Shown one piece after another: positions 24,264 through 36,485 of a stretch of 64,000 bases of DNA. The position numbers and the translations under genes were made by a program. Numbering within the stretch: position 1 is the stretch's first letter; each line of letters starts with the position of its first letter. The notes under the pieces were generated by a model. The model did no database searches. It worked only from the letters and a program-made list of their open reading frames with translations, and was not told the DNA's origin. Source of the stretch: Luteococcus peritonei (lineage in GTDB: Bacteria > Actinomycetota > Actinomycetes > Propionibacteriales > Propionibacteriaceae); the NCBI RefSeq assembly GCF_039526385.1, contig NZ_BAAAIX010000034.1, positions 1 through 64,000 on the forward strand, given 5' to 3'.

Positions 24264-24338
24264 TCAGGCGTTGGGACGCTTGCCGTGATTCGCGCCATTC
24301 TTGCGGCGAGCGCGGCGCTTGCGTCCGGTCTTGCCCAT
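24264..24338 (-). CDS. 24-residue ribosomal protein bL37
   Basis: A very short basic protein that begins MGKTGRKRRARRKNGA and ends in NHGKRPNA. The NHGKRPN ending and R/K-rich body match bL37, the small extra 50S protein found in mycobacteria and other actinobacteria, which is encoded near sigH-rshA there as well. GAGGAG lies six bases before the ATG. Easily missed because of its size; a complete gene with start, ribosome site and terminator. Confidence 0.85.
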   Translation of the reverse strand: MGKTGRKRRARRKNGANHGKRPNA

Positions 24339-24474
24339 GATGACTCCTCGAGGTCTTGGTCAGCGCTCGCGGGAGCGAGCGTCCCGGCGATGCCGGGCAC
24401 GAGTACTGATTCTGCCACTGCCCGGGGTGCTGGCCAAACAGGCGCGCGCGCACGGCGCTGGCTAGGGTGAGCAC

Positions 24475-25935
24475 ATGCCGATGAAAATGGTGCTCGCCAC
24501 CCACACCAACCTCTCGGAGGCGGACAAGAACTGGCTGCGCGGCCTGGTCAACGAGTGGCACCTGCTCGCCGACACCTCCTTCAGCGACCTGATCCTGTGG
24601 GTGCCGGACGTCGACGACAACGTCTTCTGGGCGGCGGCGCAGATCCGTCCCACCACCGGCCCCACCGCGCTGGAGGACGACGTGGTGGGCGAGGAGATCC
24701 GCTACGACCCCGAGCACCTGGTCACCTCGGCCTACCTCTCGCAGGAGATCTGCGAGACCAGCGACAACCAGCTGCGCTCCGGGATCCCGGTGGACGTCTG
24801 GGCCATCCCGATCGTGCGCCACGGACGCTGCATCGGCGTCGTGGAGCGCCACACCAACCAGATGGGCGTGCGCGCACCCGGTGCGCTGGAGGATGCCTAC
24901 CTGGAGACCTCCGAGGTGCTGGCCGACATGCTCTGGCACGGCCGCTACCCGATCGACCCGCCCAGCGACCACACCTTCAGCCCGCGGCCGGGCGACGGCA
25001 TGATGACCCTCGATGCTCGCGGCACCATCGTCTGGGCCAGTCCCAATGCGGTCAGCGCCTACCGCCACCTGGGCCTGGCGATGGACCTGGTGGGCGAGGA
25101 CTTCCGCCAGCTCACCCAGGCGTTGGTGGAGGGCATCCAGGACGTCGGCCAGGACGTGGGCACGGACCTGTCGGGCCGGCAGGTGCGCGAGCTGGAGATC
25201 AGCAACCCGCGCGCTGCGGTGCGCCTGCGCATCATCCCGCTGGTGCGTGAGGACGAGCACCGCCACGGCACCCTCGTGCTCTGCCGCGACACCACCGACC
25301 TGCGCAACCAGGAACGCCAGCTGGTCACCAAGGACGCGACCATCCGCGAGATCCACCACCGGGTCAAGAACAACCTGCAGACCGTCGCCGCCCTGCTGCG
25401 CCTGCAGTCGCGTCGCATCCAGTCGCCCGAGGCGAAGGGCGCGCTCAAGGACGCGATGAGCCGGGTCTCGGCCATCGCGGTGGTGCACGAGCTGCTCAGC
25501 CAGACCTTCGACGAGGCCGTGGACTTCGACGACGTGGCCGACCGGATCCTGCGGATGGTGGGCGACGTGGCCGCCTCCTCGGGCAAGGTGCACGCCCGTC
25601 GCGACGGCAGCTTCGGGCTGGTGCCGGCCGACACCGCCACCTCGCTCTCGCTGGTGATGACCGAGCTGTGCCAGAACGCCGTGGAGCACGGCTTCGACTC
25701 CTCCTCGGGCGAGGTCGTGGTGCACCCCCACCTGGAGGGCGAGGAGCTGGTGATCGACGTGCTGGACGGTGGCGTCGGGATCCCGGAGGGCTTCGACATC
25801 GACAACACGTCCAGTCTGGGCCTGTCCATCGTGCGCACCCTGGTGACCGACATGGACGGCCGTTTCGAGCTGGGAAACCGTGCCGACCGGCAGGGCTCGC
25901 GGGCCCGCGTCGTGATTCCCGTCCCGCACGCCTGA
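24475..25935 (+). CDS. pdtaS: sensor histidine kinase PdtaS
   Basis: 486 residues, soluble. An N-terminal GAF-type domain (about 1-150), a PAS-like domain (about 165-275: LDARGTIVWASPNAVSAYRH), a HisKA_2 dimerisation domain with the phosphorylated histidine in REIHHRVKNNLQTV, and an HATPase end (VMTELCQNAVEHGF, SLGLSIVRTLV). PdtaS phosphorylates the antiterminator regulator PdtaR, which is not in this window. TAGGGT (24463-24468) with a six-base gap marks a leaderless start. Next to whiB1 as in mycobacteria. Confidence 0.93.
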   Translation: MPMKMVLATHTNLSEADKNWLRGLVNEWHLLADTSFSDLILWVPDVDDNVFWAAAQIRPTTGPTALEDDVVGEEIRYDPEHLVTSAYLSQEICETSDNQLRSGIPVDVWAIPIVRHGRCIGVVERHTNQMGVRAPGALEDAYLETSEVLADMLWHGRYPIDPPSDHTFSPRPGDGMMTLDARGTIVWASPNAVSAYRHLGLAMDLVGEDFRQLTQALVEGIQDVGQDVGTDLSGRQVRELEISNPRAAVRLRIIPLVREDEHRHGTLVLCRDTTDLRNQERQLVTKDATIREIHHRVKNNLQTVAALLRLQSRRIQSPEAKGALKDAMSRVSAIAVVHELLSQTFDEAVDFDDVADRILRMVGDVAASSGKVHARRDGSFGLVPADTATSLSLVMTELCQNAVEHGFDSSSGEVVVHPHLEGEELVIDVLDGGVGIPEGFDIDNTSSLGLSIVRTLVTDMDGRFELGNRADRQGSRARVVIPVPHA

Positions 25936-25983
25936 GCCGCCCGGCCCGCCGGCACCGAACCGACGCAGAGCCGTACGACAACG

Positions 25984-26022
25984 CACGACAGCCGCCCGGG
26001 GAGAACCCGGGCGGCTGTCGTG
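25984..26022. terminator. bidirectional terminator between pdtaS and whiB1
   Basis: A 17-bp perfect stem (CACGACAGCCGCCCGGG with loop GAGAA) between convergent genes. Confidence 0.88.
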
Positions 26023-26036
26023 CCGTCAGATGAGGC

Positions 26037-26288
26037 TCAGGAGTTGCGCAGGCGCGAGCGCGCCTGGCGACGCTTCATGGCGCGACGCTCGTCCTCGCTC
26101 AGTCCGCCCCACACACCATGGTCCTGACCTGCTTCGATGGCCCAGGCCAGACACTGCTCGCGCACCTCGCAGCGGCGGCAGACCTTCTTGGCCTCCTCGA
26201 TCTGGAGGATGGCGGGGCCGGTGTTCCCGATGGGGAAGAACAGCTCCGGGTCCTCGGTCAGGCAGGCAGCCTTGTGGCGCCAATCCAT
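26037..26288 (-). CDS. whiB1: WhiB-family iron-sulfur regulator WhiB1
   Basis: 83 residues. Cys9, Cys37, Cys40 and Cys46 are at the positions of the [4Fe-4S] ligands of mycobacterial WhiB1, followed by the G-V-W-G-G turn and a basic DNA-binding tail (RRAMKRRQARSRLRNS). WhiB1 is an essential NO-sensitive partner of the primary sigma factor in mycobacteria. An AAGGAG ribosome site precedes the ATG. Confidence 0.95.
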   Translation of the reverse strand: MDWRHKAACLTEDPELFFPIGNTGPAILQIEEAKKVCRRCEVREQCLAWAIEAGQDHGVWGGLSEDERRAMKRRQARSRLRNS

Positions 26289-26442
26289 CAGTAGTGCTCC
26301 TTAGTCATTGCGTGCGGGGCCGCGTCGTGCGCGGCCTGGATCCGGCAGGAACCGGCGGGCTCGCGAACACACAGCGTAGACCAGTGTGACAACACATTGG
26401 GGACCTGCCAAGAGATTCTCATCACACCCATATCCTTGGGGG

Positions 26443-26820
26443 GTGCCTGAACCTGTCCGCGTGACCTCGTCCCTGCCCGTCCGGCTGGCCAGTGGTGGAA
26501 CCCTGGCGACCGCCGCATTATTCCTGGTGACGGGGATCGGCTCCGTGGCGGTGCGCAATGGCATCTTCTCGGCCGGCATCGGCGCCATGCTGCTGGTCTA
26601 CGCGGTGCTGGTGGCGGGCATCGGCTGGGCCTGCCTGCGCCGTCTGCCCCTCGCCGACGGGGCGGTGGTGGCCGCCGCCCTGCTGCACCTGCTGGTGGGT
26701 GTCTCGACGGCGCGGGGGAGCGGGCAGGGCTGGCTGTGGCTCTTCGTGCTGCTGGCCGGCGCCACCCTGGCGGCGGGCGTCAAGGCCCACGTCGACGACC
26801 TGCGCCACCCCGGCGTCTGA
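26443..26820 (+). CDS. conserved actinobacterial four-helix membrane protein
   Basis: 125 residues from GTG 26443. Four hydrophobic segments (about 12-33, 35-57, 65-83 and 90-108) with short loops and a charged C-terminus (KAHVDDLRHPGV). Function unknown; a comparable integral membrane gene lies near whiB1 in mycobacteria. TATCCT (26431-26436) and a six-base gap favour GTG 26443 over an upstream in-frame ATG at 26386. Confidence 0.75.
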   Translation: MPEPVRVTSSLPVRLASGGTLATAALFLVTGIGSVAVRNGIFSAGIGAMLLVYAVLVAGIGWACLRRLPLADGAVVAAALLHLLVGVSTARGSGQGWLWLFVLLAGATLAAGVKAHVDDLRHPGV

Positions 26821-26837
26821 GGCGCCGGGGTGGCGGT

Positions 26838-27992
26838 TCAGCTGATCCGACGGGCGCCCTGCTCGGGCACCACGGTGAACCAGGTGGGCACGTTGAAGCC
26901 CGCCTGGGCGAAGGCCTGGGCCACCTGCTCGCCGACCCCCTCGCCGGTGCCCTGCTCGCACAGGGCGATGATGCAGCCGCCGAAGCCGCCACCGGTCATC
27001 CGGGCGCCCAGTGCACCGTTGGCGCGGGCGGTCTCGACCGCCAGGTCGACGGTGGGGACGGTGATCTCGAAGTCGTCGCGCATCGAGGCGTGCGAGGCGT
27101 CGAGCAGCGGGCCGAGATCGCGCAGACGGCCGGAGCGTCCCAGCTCGACGGCCTGCAGCACCCGCTCGTCCTCGGTCACCACGTGCCGGGTGCGCTTGCG
27201 CTGCAGCTCGTCGTCCAGCCGGCCCAGTGCCTCGTCCAGGTTGGTCACGTCGCGCAGCGCCGGGACGCCCAGCGTGCGGGCCGCCGCCTCGCAGGTGGCG
27301 CGTCGTTCGGCGTACTCGCCGTCGACGTGGCTGTGCGGGGTGTGGGTGTCCAGCACCAGGATCTCCAGGCCCTGGTCGGCCAGCGGCAGCGGCACCGACT
27401 CGGTCTCCAGGCTGCGGCAGTCCAGGAAGAGGGCGCTGTCGGCCTGGCACAGGGTGGAGGCGGCCTGGTCCAGCAGGCCGGTGGGCGCCCCGACGAACTG
27501 GTTCTCGGCGACGCGGGCCAGCTTGGCTCGCTCCACCGGGGAGATCTCCAGACCGAACAGGTCGCAGCAGGCGGCCACGACGGCGCACTCGATGGCCGCC
27601 GAGCTGGACAACCCGGCCCCGATCGGCACGTCGGAGGCCAGCACCAGGTCGATGCCACCCACCGGGTGACCGGCCTGGCGCAGGGCCCAGATGACGCCGG
27701 CCAGGTAGGCGCCCCAGCCGGTGGTGGCCGAGGGCTGGTCGTAGGGGCGCAGCACCTCCAGCTCCACCGTCTCGCCCATGTCCACCGAGCGCAGCCGCAC
27801 CATCTGGTCGGTGCGTGCGGAGGCGGCCACCGTGGCGCCCACCGCCAAGGCGAAGGGCATCACGAAGCCGTCGTTGTAGTCGGTGTGCTCACCGATCAGG
27901 TTCACCCGGCCGGGGGCGAACCAGACGCCCTGGGGCGCCTGGCCCGTCCACTCGGTGAACTCGGCCACCACGGCCTGGTCCTGGACCGTCAT
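26838..27992 (-). CDS. galK: galactokinase
   Basis: About 384 residues. GHMP kinase with the galactokinase signature GRVNLIGEHTDYNDGFVMPF (about 28-47), the ATP loop PIGAGLSSSAAIE (about 123-135) and motif 3 GARMTGGGFGGCII. It phosphorylates galactose at C1 in the Leloir pathway; galT and galE are not adjacent. ATG 27992 (TGATG overlap with the DUF6104 gene) is preferred over GTG 27995. Confidence 0.94.
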   Translation of the reverse strand: MTVQDQAVVAEFTEWTGQAPQGVWFAPGRVNLIGEHTDYNDGFVMPFALAVGATVAASARTDQMVRLRSVDMGETVELEVLRPYDQPSATTGWGAYLAGVIWALRQAGHPVGGIDLVLASDVPIGAGLSSSAAIECAVVAACCDLFGLEISPVERAKLARVAENQFVGAPTGLLDQAASTLCQADSALFLDCRSLETESVPLPLADQGLEILVLDTHTPHSHVDGEYAERRATCEAAARTLGVPALRDVTNLDEALGRLDDELQRKRTRHVVTEDERVLQAVELGRSGRLRDLGPLLDASHASMRDDFEITVPTVDLAVETARANGALGARMTGGGFGGCIIALCEQGTGEGVGEQVAQAFAQAGFNVPTWFTVVPEQGARRIS

Positions 27993-28171
27993 CACTCGTC
28001 CTCGTCGTCATCCAGTCGGGCCAGCCAGGTGGCCAGCCGTTCCACGGGCACCTCGAACTCCGGGTTCAGGTCCACGAAGGTGCGCATCTGCTCGCTCAGC
28101 CAGGAGAAGCTGACCTCCTCGTCGCCACGACGAGAGGCCAGCTCCTCCAGGCCACGATCGGTGAAGTACAT
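27992..28171 (-). CDS. DUF6104-family small protein
   Basis: 59 residues: MYFTDRGLEELASRRGDEEV, then FSWLSEQMRTFVDLNPEFEV, ending in an acidic tail. This short acidic protein accompanies kgd in many actinobacteria; function unknown. It starts three bases after the kgd stop and overlaps galK by one base, so it is cotranscribed with both. Confidence 0.8.
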   Translation of the reverse strand: MYFTDRGLEELASRRGDEEVSFSWLSEQMRTFVDLNPEFEVPVERLATWLARLDDDEDE

Positions 28172-28174
28172 CGA

Positions 28175-31978
<3,804 letters not shown>

Positions 31979-32120
31979 GTGTGGTCGGTGGCCTGCGCCA
32001 CCCATCGCCTTCTTCCGGTGTGTGTTGGCCTGCAGCAGGCCCCTGTGCCTACCACGACCGATGTTATCGGCTGTCACGGGGGCCGGGGCAAACTGACATA
32101 CCGCCATCTGGCAACGGTCG

Positions 32121-33422
32121 TCAGCGACGTCGCAGCTGCATGATCGTCCATGTGCAGGCCAGCACCGTGAGGGCCGCCAGCAGCAGGTTGCGCCCCACCA
32201 GGACGGTGGTCACCAGTGGGTCCGCGCCCGACAGGCTGATCAGCCCGCCGTAGTTGTTCGGGTAGATGAACTGGGTGGCCGCGGCCAGGGCCAGGCAGAG
32301 CCCGGCGAACAGGGCGGCCGGCAGCCGCTGGGGGCCGCGCGGGACCAGTCCGATCCAGGCCGCCACCACCGCACCCAGCCAGCTCAGGTACTGCGGGCTC
32401 AGCGTCTTGTTGCAGGTGAGCATCACCAGCACGATGGCCACGCAGGCCAGCGCCCGGCTGTGCGCCGGCAGATCACGGCGCAGGGCGCACAGCAGGCCAA
32501 CGGCGACGGCGAAGAGCACGCCCACCAGCATCGAGATGTCGCTGGCCCGCTGCCACAGTCCCGCGGAGGGGCCGTAGACCTCGAATGCGTTGTAGCGGCT
32601 CATCTGCACCAGGTAGCCGGAGTCGGGCGAGAAGCCCCGCAGCCACATCGGGACGCTGGCCCAGACGCTCTCGATCTGCAGGCCGCGCCCGGACTGCCAG
32701 GTCAGCGGGGAGACCAAGCGCGCCAGGCCGCCCGAGAGCAGGGCTGCCGTGGCCAGGGCCAGCCCGGTCGCCACGAAGTGGTTGAGCCGGCGACGGGCAG
32801 CCGCCGAGCGGCCCACGCAGGCCGCGATCAGCAGTGCCGGCCACAGCTTGATGGCGGCCCCCAGAGCCACCAGCGCCCCCGACAGGCCGGGGCGTCGCGC
32901 CACCTGGAAGACCGCCACGCCCACCACGACGGCGGCCAGCAGGTCGTAGCGGAACCAGACCAGCGGGCCCATGCAGAAGGTGAAGGCCATCCAGTACAGC
33001 GCCGCCACCTTGGAGCGCCCCTGCCACAACCAGACCGCGAAGGCGGCGTCCAGCGTGGCCATGGCGATCGCGAAGACCACCACGTAGAGTCCGGCGCGGC
33101 CGTCCACCGGCAGGCGCAGCAGGTCGAGCAGCCAGACCACCGGCAGCGGGTACTCGCGCAGCGTCACCGGGTAGCCGTCGGCCTGGCCGAGCTGGCCCAG
33201 GTAGTACTTCACGTCGTTCTGGATGAAGTCGTAGTGGGCGGCCCACTGGTGCAGCATCCAGCCGCGGCTCACCAGCCAGACCAGGACCCACGGCCAGGCC
33301 TGGCCGAGCAGCAGCCGGGGGAGCGAGTTCGCCGGCCCGCGCCCGTCCTGCCGGCTGGCCCCGTCCTGCCGGCTGGCCCCGTCGTGGTGCTCACGCAGGG
33401 CGACCCGCCCCGGCGCGCTCAC
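32121..33422 (-). CDS. GT87-like polyprenol-linked glycosyltransferase (membrane)
   Basis: 433 residues from GTG 33422. About ten membrane helices with a large loop after helix 1 containing FIQNDVKYYLGQLGQADG, YPVTLREYPLPVVWLL and the shared signature GLQIESVWASVPM. This is the DUF2029/GT87 group, which includes mycobacterial mannosyltransferases using polyprenyl-phosphate-mannose outside the membrane. Paralogue of the gene it overlaps by 4 bp. A six-residue repeat (DGASRQ) near the N-terminus comes from an 18-bp tandem duplication. Confidence 0.8.
   Translation of the reverse strand: MSAPGRVALREHHDGASRQDGASRQDGRGPANSLPRLLLGQAWPWVLVWLVSRGWMLHQWAAHYDFIQNDVKYYLGQLGQADGYPVTLREYPLPVVWLLDLLRLPVDGRAGLYVVVFAIAMATLDAAFAVWLWQGRSKVAALYWMAFTFCMGPLVWFRYDLLAAVVVGVAVFQVARRPGLSGALVALGAAIKLWPALLIAACVGRSAAARRRLNHFVATGLALATAALLSGGLARLVSPLTWQSGRGLQIESVWASVPMWLRGFSPDSGYLVQMSRYNAFEVYGPSAGLWQRASDISMLVGVLFAVAVGLLCALRRDLPAHSRALACVAIVLVMLTCNKTLSPQYLSWLGAVVAAWIGLVPRGPQRLPAALFAGLCLALAAATQFIYPNNYGGLISLSGADPLVTTVLVGRNLLLAALTVLACTWTIMQLRRR
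33343..33378. repeat. 18-bp tandem duplication in GT87-like gene
   Basis: CCGTCCTGCCGGCTGGCC occurs twice in direct succession (33343-33360, 33361-33378), inserting six in-frame codons in the cytoplasmic N-terminus. Probably variable in copy number. Confidence 0.85.
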
Positions 33423-34792
33423 GCGGCACCCACGGCATCGGTCGTCGCGTCGGGCTCGGTGGCCCGGATGGGACGAGGGGACAGGAAGCCCCAGATCCAG
33501 CGCACCACCACCACCAGCAGCCAGACCAGCACCGCATTGCGGGCGGCCAGCACCAGCGTCGCACCGTGCATGCCGGGACGGTGGCCCACCAGGGAGGCGT
33601 AGCCGATCGGGTAGACCAGCTGGGTGAGCAGCGTCACCAGCAGCGTCCATTCGCTCACCTCGGCCAGTCGGTGCTCGTCCTCACCGGCCTGCCAGGAACC
33701 CTTGGGGTTCTCGCTGGCCATCGCCCAGCCGGCCGCCAGCGGGCCGCCGAGCCAGATGATGTACTGCGGGCTGAAGGTCTTGTTGGTCACGATCATCACG
33801 ACGATCACCAGCAGCATCAGCGCGGCGCCCTCCAGCAGTCGCTGGTGGCCGCGTCGCAGCCAGAGCACGTAGGCGAGAACGGCGCCGAGCACCCCCAGCG
33901 CGAAGGACAGGCTGGCCGCCTTCAGCAGCAGCGGCGCGCCCGGTCCGGAGATCTCCCAGGCGTTGAACTCGCTCACGCCGATCCAGTAGGCGTACTTGTC
34001 CACCATCCGGCCCAGCATGGCGGGGGTGGCCCAGACGCTCTCGATCTGCAGACCGCGGGCGCCCTGCCAGGTGAGCGGGGAGAAGAGCCGGTCCCAGCCC
34101 GCCCAGAGCAGGCTGACCAGGGCCAGCAGCGGGCCGCAGCCCCAGAAGCCGAGAGTTGCGCCGGTGCGGTTGGTTCGCCGCTGCCCACGCTCCTCGCCGC
34201 CCAGCAGGGCGGGCCAGAGCAGGGCGGGCCACAGCTTCACGGCGGCACCCATGCCCACCAGGGCACCGGCGACGCCGGGGCGACGCTTGCGCAGCTCCAG
34301 CAGCGCCAGGCCGGCCAGCACGGCGGTGATGATGTCGAAGCGCAGGTAGGCGGTGATGCCCACCAGCGGCACGAAGGCCGACCAGAAAGCCACCGCCTTG
34401 CCGCGCAGCCGGCCACCGTCGTGCCACAGCTTCCAGGTGAACAGCGCGTCGAGCAGGAACATCGACACGAAGAAGGCCAGCACATAGGCCCAGCGGTGGC
34501 CGAAGCTGAACAGGTCGGGGAACTTCAGGATCCACAGCACCGGGGTGGGGTACTCGGTCATGGTGAGCCCGGGGCCCACCGTCGACATCTTCGTGATCTT
34601 CTCGAAGTAGTAGCGGGTGTCGCCCAGGCTGAACATCATCAGCGCCCACTCGGCGAAGAGCAGCACCCGGCTGGCGGCCCAGACCTTCTTCATCAGGCGG
34701 GCGTCGTTGAGCCGTTCGGAGTCCCACCATGCGCGCCACGGGCCCGTGGGGGTGAAGTACCTGGTCTCGCTGAACGGTTCTGCCTGGCTCAC
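33419..34792 (-). CDS. GT87-like polyprenol-linked glycosyltransferase (membrane), paralogue
   Basis: 457 residues from GTG 34792. Multi-pass protein with LTMTEYPTPVLWILKFPDLF after the first helix, YLRFDIITAVLAGLALLELR, a GAAVKLWPALLWPALL helix, and GLQIESVWATPAM shared with its neighbour. Alignable with the next gene throughout, so the pair arose by duplication. Likely builds cell-envelope mannan or lipoglycan; donor and acceptor are unknown. Confidence 0.8.
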   Translation of the reverse strand: MSQAEPFSETRYFTPTGPWRAWWDSERLNDARLMKKVWAASRVLLFAEWALMMFSLGDTRYYFEKITKMSTVGPGLTMTEYPTPVLWILKFPDLFSFGHRWAYVLAFFVSMFLLDALFTWKLWHDGGRLRGKAVAFWSAFVPLVGITAYLRFDIITAVLAGLALLELRKRRPGVAGALVGMGAAVKLWPALLWPALLGGEERGQRRTNRTGATLGFWGCGPLLALVSLLWAGWDRLFSPLTWQGARGLQIESVWATPAMLGRMVDKYAYWIGVSEFNAWEISGPGAPLLLKAASLSFALGVLGAVLAYVLWLRRGHQRLLEGAALMLLVIVVMIVTNKTFSPQYIIWLGGPLAAGWAMASENPKGSWQAGEDEHRLAEVSEWTLLVTLLTQLVYPIGYASLVGHRPGMHGATLVLAARNAVLVWLLVVVVRWIWGFLSPRPIRATEPDATTDAVGAA

Positions 34793-34846
34793 GGGGCCCC
34801 CTGGGGCGCCCGCGGCGACCCGATCGGTGTCGGTGCTGATGGTTGG

Positions 34847-34921
34847 TGGCGCCCCCGGCAGGATTCGAACCTGCGCTCCCGCCTCCGGAGGGCGGTGCTC
34901 TATCCCCTGAGCTACGGGGGC
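34847..34921 (-). tRNA. tRNA-Arg (CCG anticodon)
   Basis: The minus strand reads GCCCCCGTAGCTCAGGGGAT..., anticodon loop CTCCGGA inside stem CCGCC/GGCGG, T arm GCAGGTTCGAATCCTGC, with acceptor stem GCCCCCG/CGGGGGC and an encoded GCCA end. Decodes CGG. TAGGGT on the minus strand (34946-34951) is a good -10. Confidence 0.95.
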
Positions 34922-35049
34922 CAGCCCCCATCAGGGGCAGGGACCACCCTAGCAGGCCTCGGGCATGGGTCGGGTACCGGCGGCCGGCGGGCGTGCCAAC
35001 CCATGGTCCGTGTCGGGTCTGGGCGGCAAGATCTGGAAGGATCACGACC

Positions 35050-36453
35050 ATGACGCACACCCATGTCGCCGGCTCGATCCATGCCGACGCCACCGCCGCC
35101 GGACCGCAGTGGCTTGCCTTCCCCACCGACGTCAACACCTTGGACCCCGCCCTGTGGAGCAGCGGTGTGAAGCGCTCCGAGGCGGGTGAGCTGGAGGTGG
35201 CCGGGCTGGGCGTCGCGGAGATCGCGGAGCAGGCCGGTACCCCTGCCTATGTCGTCGACGAGCAGGACTTCCGCCAGCGCGCCCGGGCCTTCCGTGAGGC
35301 CTTCGCCGGCTGGCAGGTCTACTACGCCGGCAAGAGCTTCCTGACCCGCAGCGTGGCCCGCTGGATCCACGAGGAGGGCCTCTACCTGGACGTCTGCAGC
35401 GGGGGAGAGCTGGCCGTGGCACTGGCCGGCGGTATGGAACCCGCCCGGATCGGCCTGCACGGCAACAACAAGTCGATGGCGGAGCTGGAGCTCGCGCTGT
35501 CCCAGGGCGTGGGACGCATCATCGTCGACTCGCTGGACGAGATCGGCCGCATCGAACAGCTCTGCGAGGCCAACGGCTGGACCGCCCGGGTGATGGTGCG
35601 CGTCACCACCGGCGTCGAGGCCCACACCCACGAGTACATCGCCACGGCCCACGAGGACCAGAAGTTCGGCTTCTCGATCACCAACGGCCAGGCCATGGTG
35701 GCGATGGTGCGCTGCCACTACAGCCCGCACATGGAGCTGCTCGGCATCCACTCCCACATCGGCTCGCAGATCTTCGACACCAACGGCTTCGAGGTGGCCG
35801 CCCGGCGCACCATCAAGCTGCTGGCCCAGTTCACCGCCGCCTCCGGCGCCCAGCTGCCCGAGCTCGACCTGGGTGGCGGCTTTGGCATCGCCTACACCTC
35901 GGCCGACACCCCGGCCACCCCGGACGCGCTGGCGACGAACCTGCGCGAGATCGTGGAGCACGAGGCGCGCGGCTACAACATCGACGTGCCGGTGATGTCG
36001 ATCGAGCCGGGCCGCGCCATCTCCGGGCCCACCACCATGACCCTGTACACCGTCGGCACCGTGAAGGTGGTCGACGTCGACGGCGGCCAGCAGCGCGTCT
36101 ACGTGAGCGTCGACGGCGGCATGAGCGACAACATCCGCCCGGCCCTGTACGCGGCCGAGTACTCCGCGGCGCTGGCCTCGCGCACCTCGCAAGCCGAGCC
36201 GGTGCTCTGCCGCGTGGTGGGCAAGCACTGCGAGGGCGGCGACATCCTGGTGCGCGACGTCTTCCTGCCCGGCGACATCCGTCCCGGGGACCTGCTGGCG
36301 GTGCCCGCCAACGGCGCCTACGCCCGATCGATGGCCAGCAACTACAACATGTTGACCAAGCCGCCCGTCGTCGCCGTGCGCGACGGCGAGCTGCGCACCC
36401 TGCTGCGTCGCGAGAGCCTCGAGGACCTGATGCGCCTCGACGTCGGCGAATGA
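35050..36453 (+). CDS. lysA: diaminopimelate decarboxylase
   Basis: 467 residues from ATG 35050 with GGAAGGA upstream. PLP-dependent fold-III decarboxylase making lysine from meso-diaminopimelate. The PLP lysine is in YYAGKSFLTRSV (about 93-104); other markers are LDLGGGFGIAY, the SIEPGRAI phosphate site and VSVDGGMSDNIRPALY. About 60 residues longer than E. coli LysA because of an N-terminal extension. Followed by hom and thrB; the usual upstream argS is replaced here by tRNA-Arg. Confidence 0.94.
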   Translation: MTHTHVAGSIHADATAAGPQWLAFPTDVNTLDPALWSSGVKRSEAGELEVAGLGVAEIAEQAGTPAYVVDEQDFRQRARAFREAFAGWQVYYAGKSFLTRSVARWIHEEGLYLDVCSGGELAVALAGGMEPARIGLHGNNKSMAELELALSQGVGRIIVDSLDEIGRIEQLCEANGWTARVMVRVTTGVEAHTHEYIATAHEDQKFGFSITNGQAMVAMVRCHYSPHMELLGIHSHIGSQIFDTNGFEVAARRTIKLLAQFTAASGAQLPELDLGGGFGIAYTSADTPATPDALATNLREIVEHEARGYNIDVPVMSIEPGRAISGPTTMTLYTVGTVKVVDVDGGQQRVYVSVDGGMSDNIRPALYAAEYSAALASRTSQAEPVLCRVVGKHCEGGDILVRDVFLPGDIRPGDLLAVPANGAYARSMASNYNMLTKPPVVAVRDGELRTLLRRESLEDLMRLDVGE

Positions 36454-36485
36454 GACCTGGACCCCACCCGAGAACGAGGATGATG

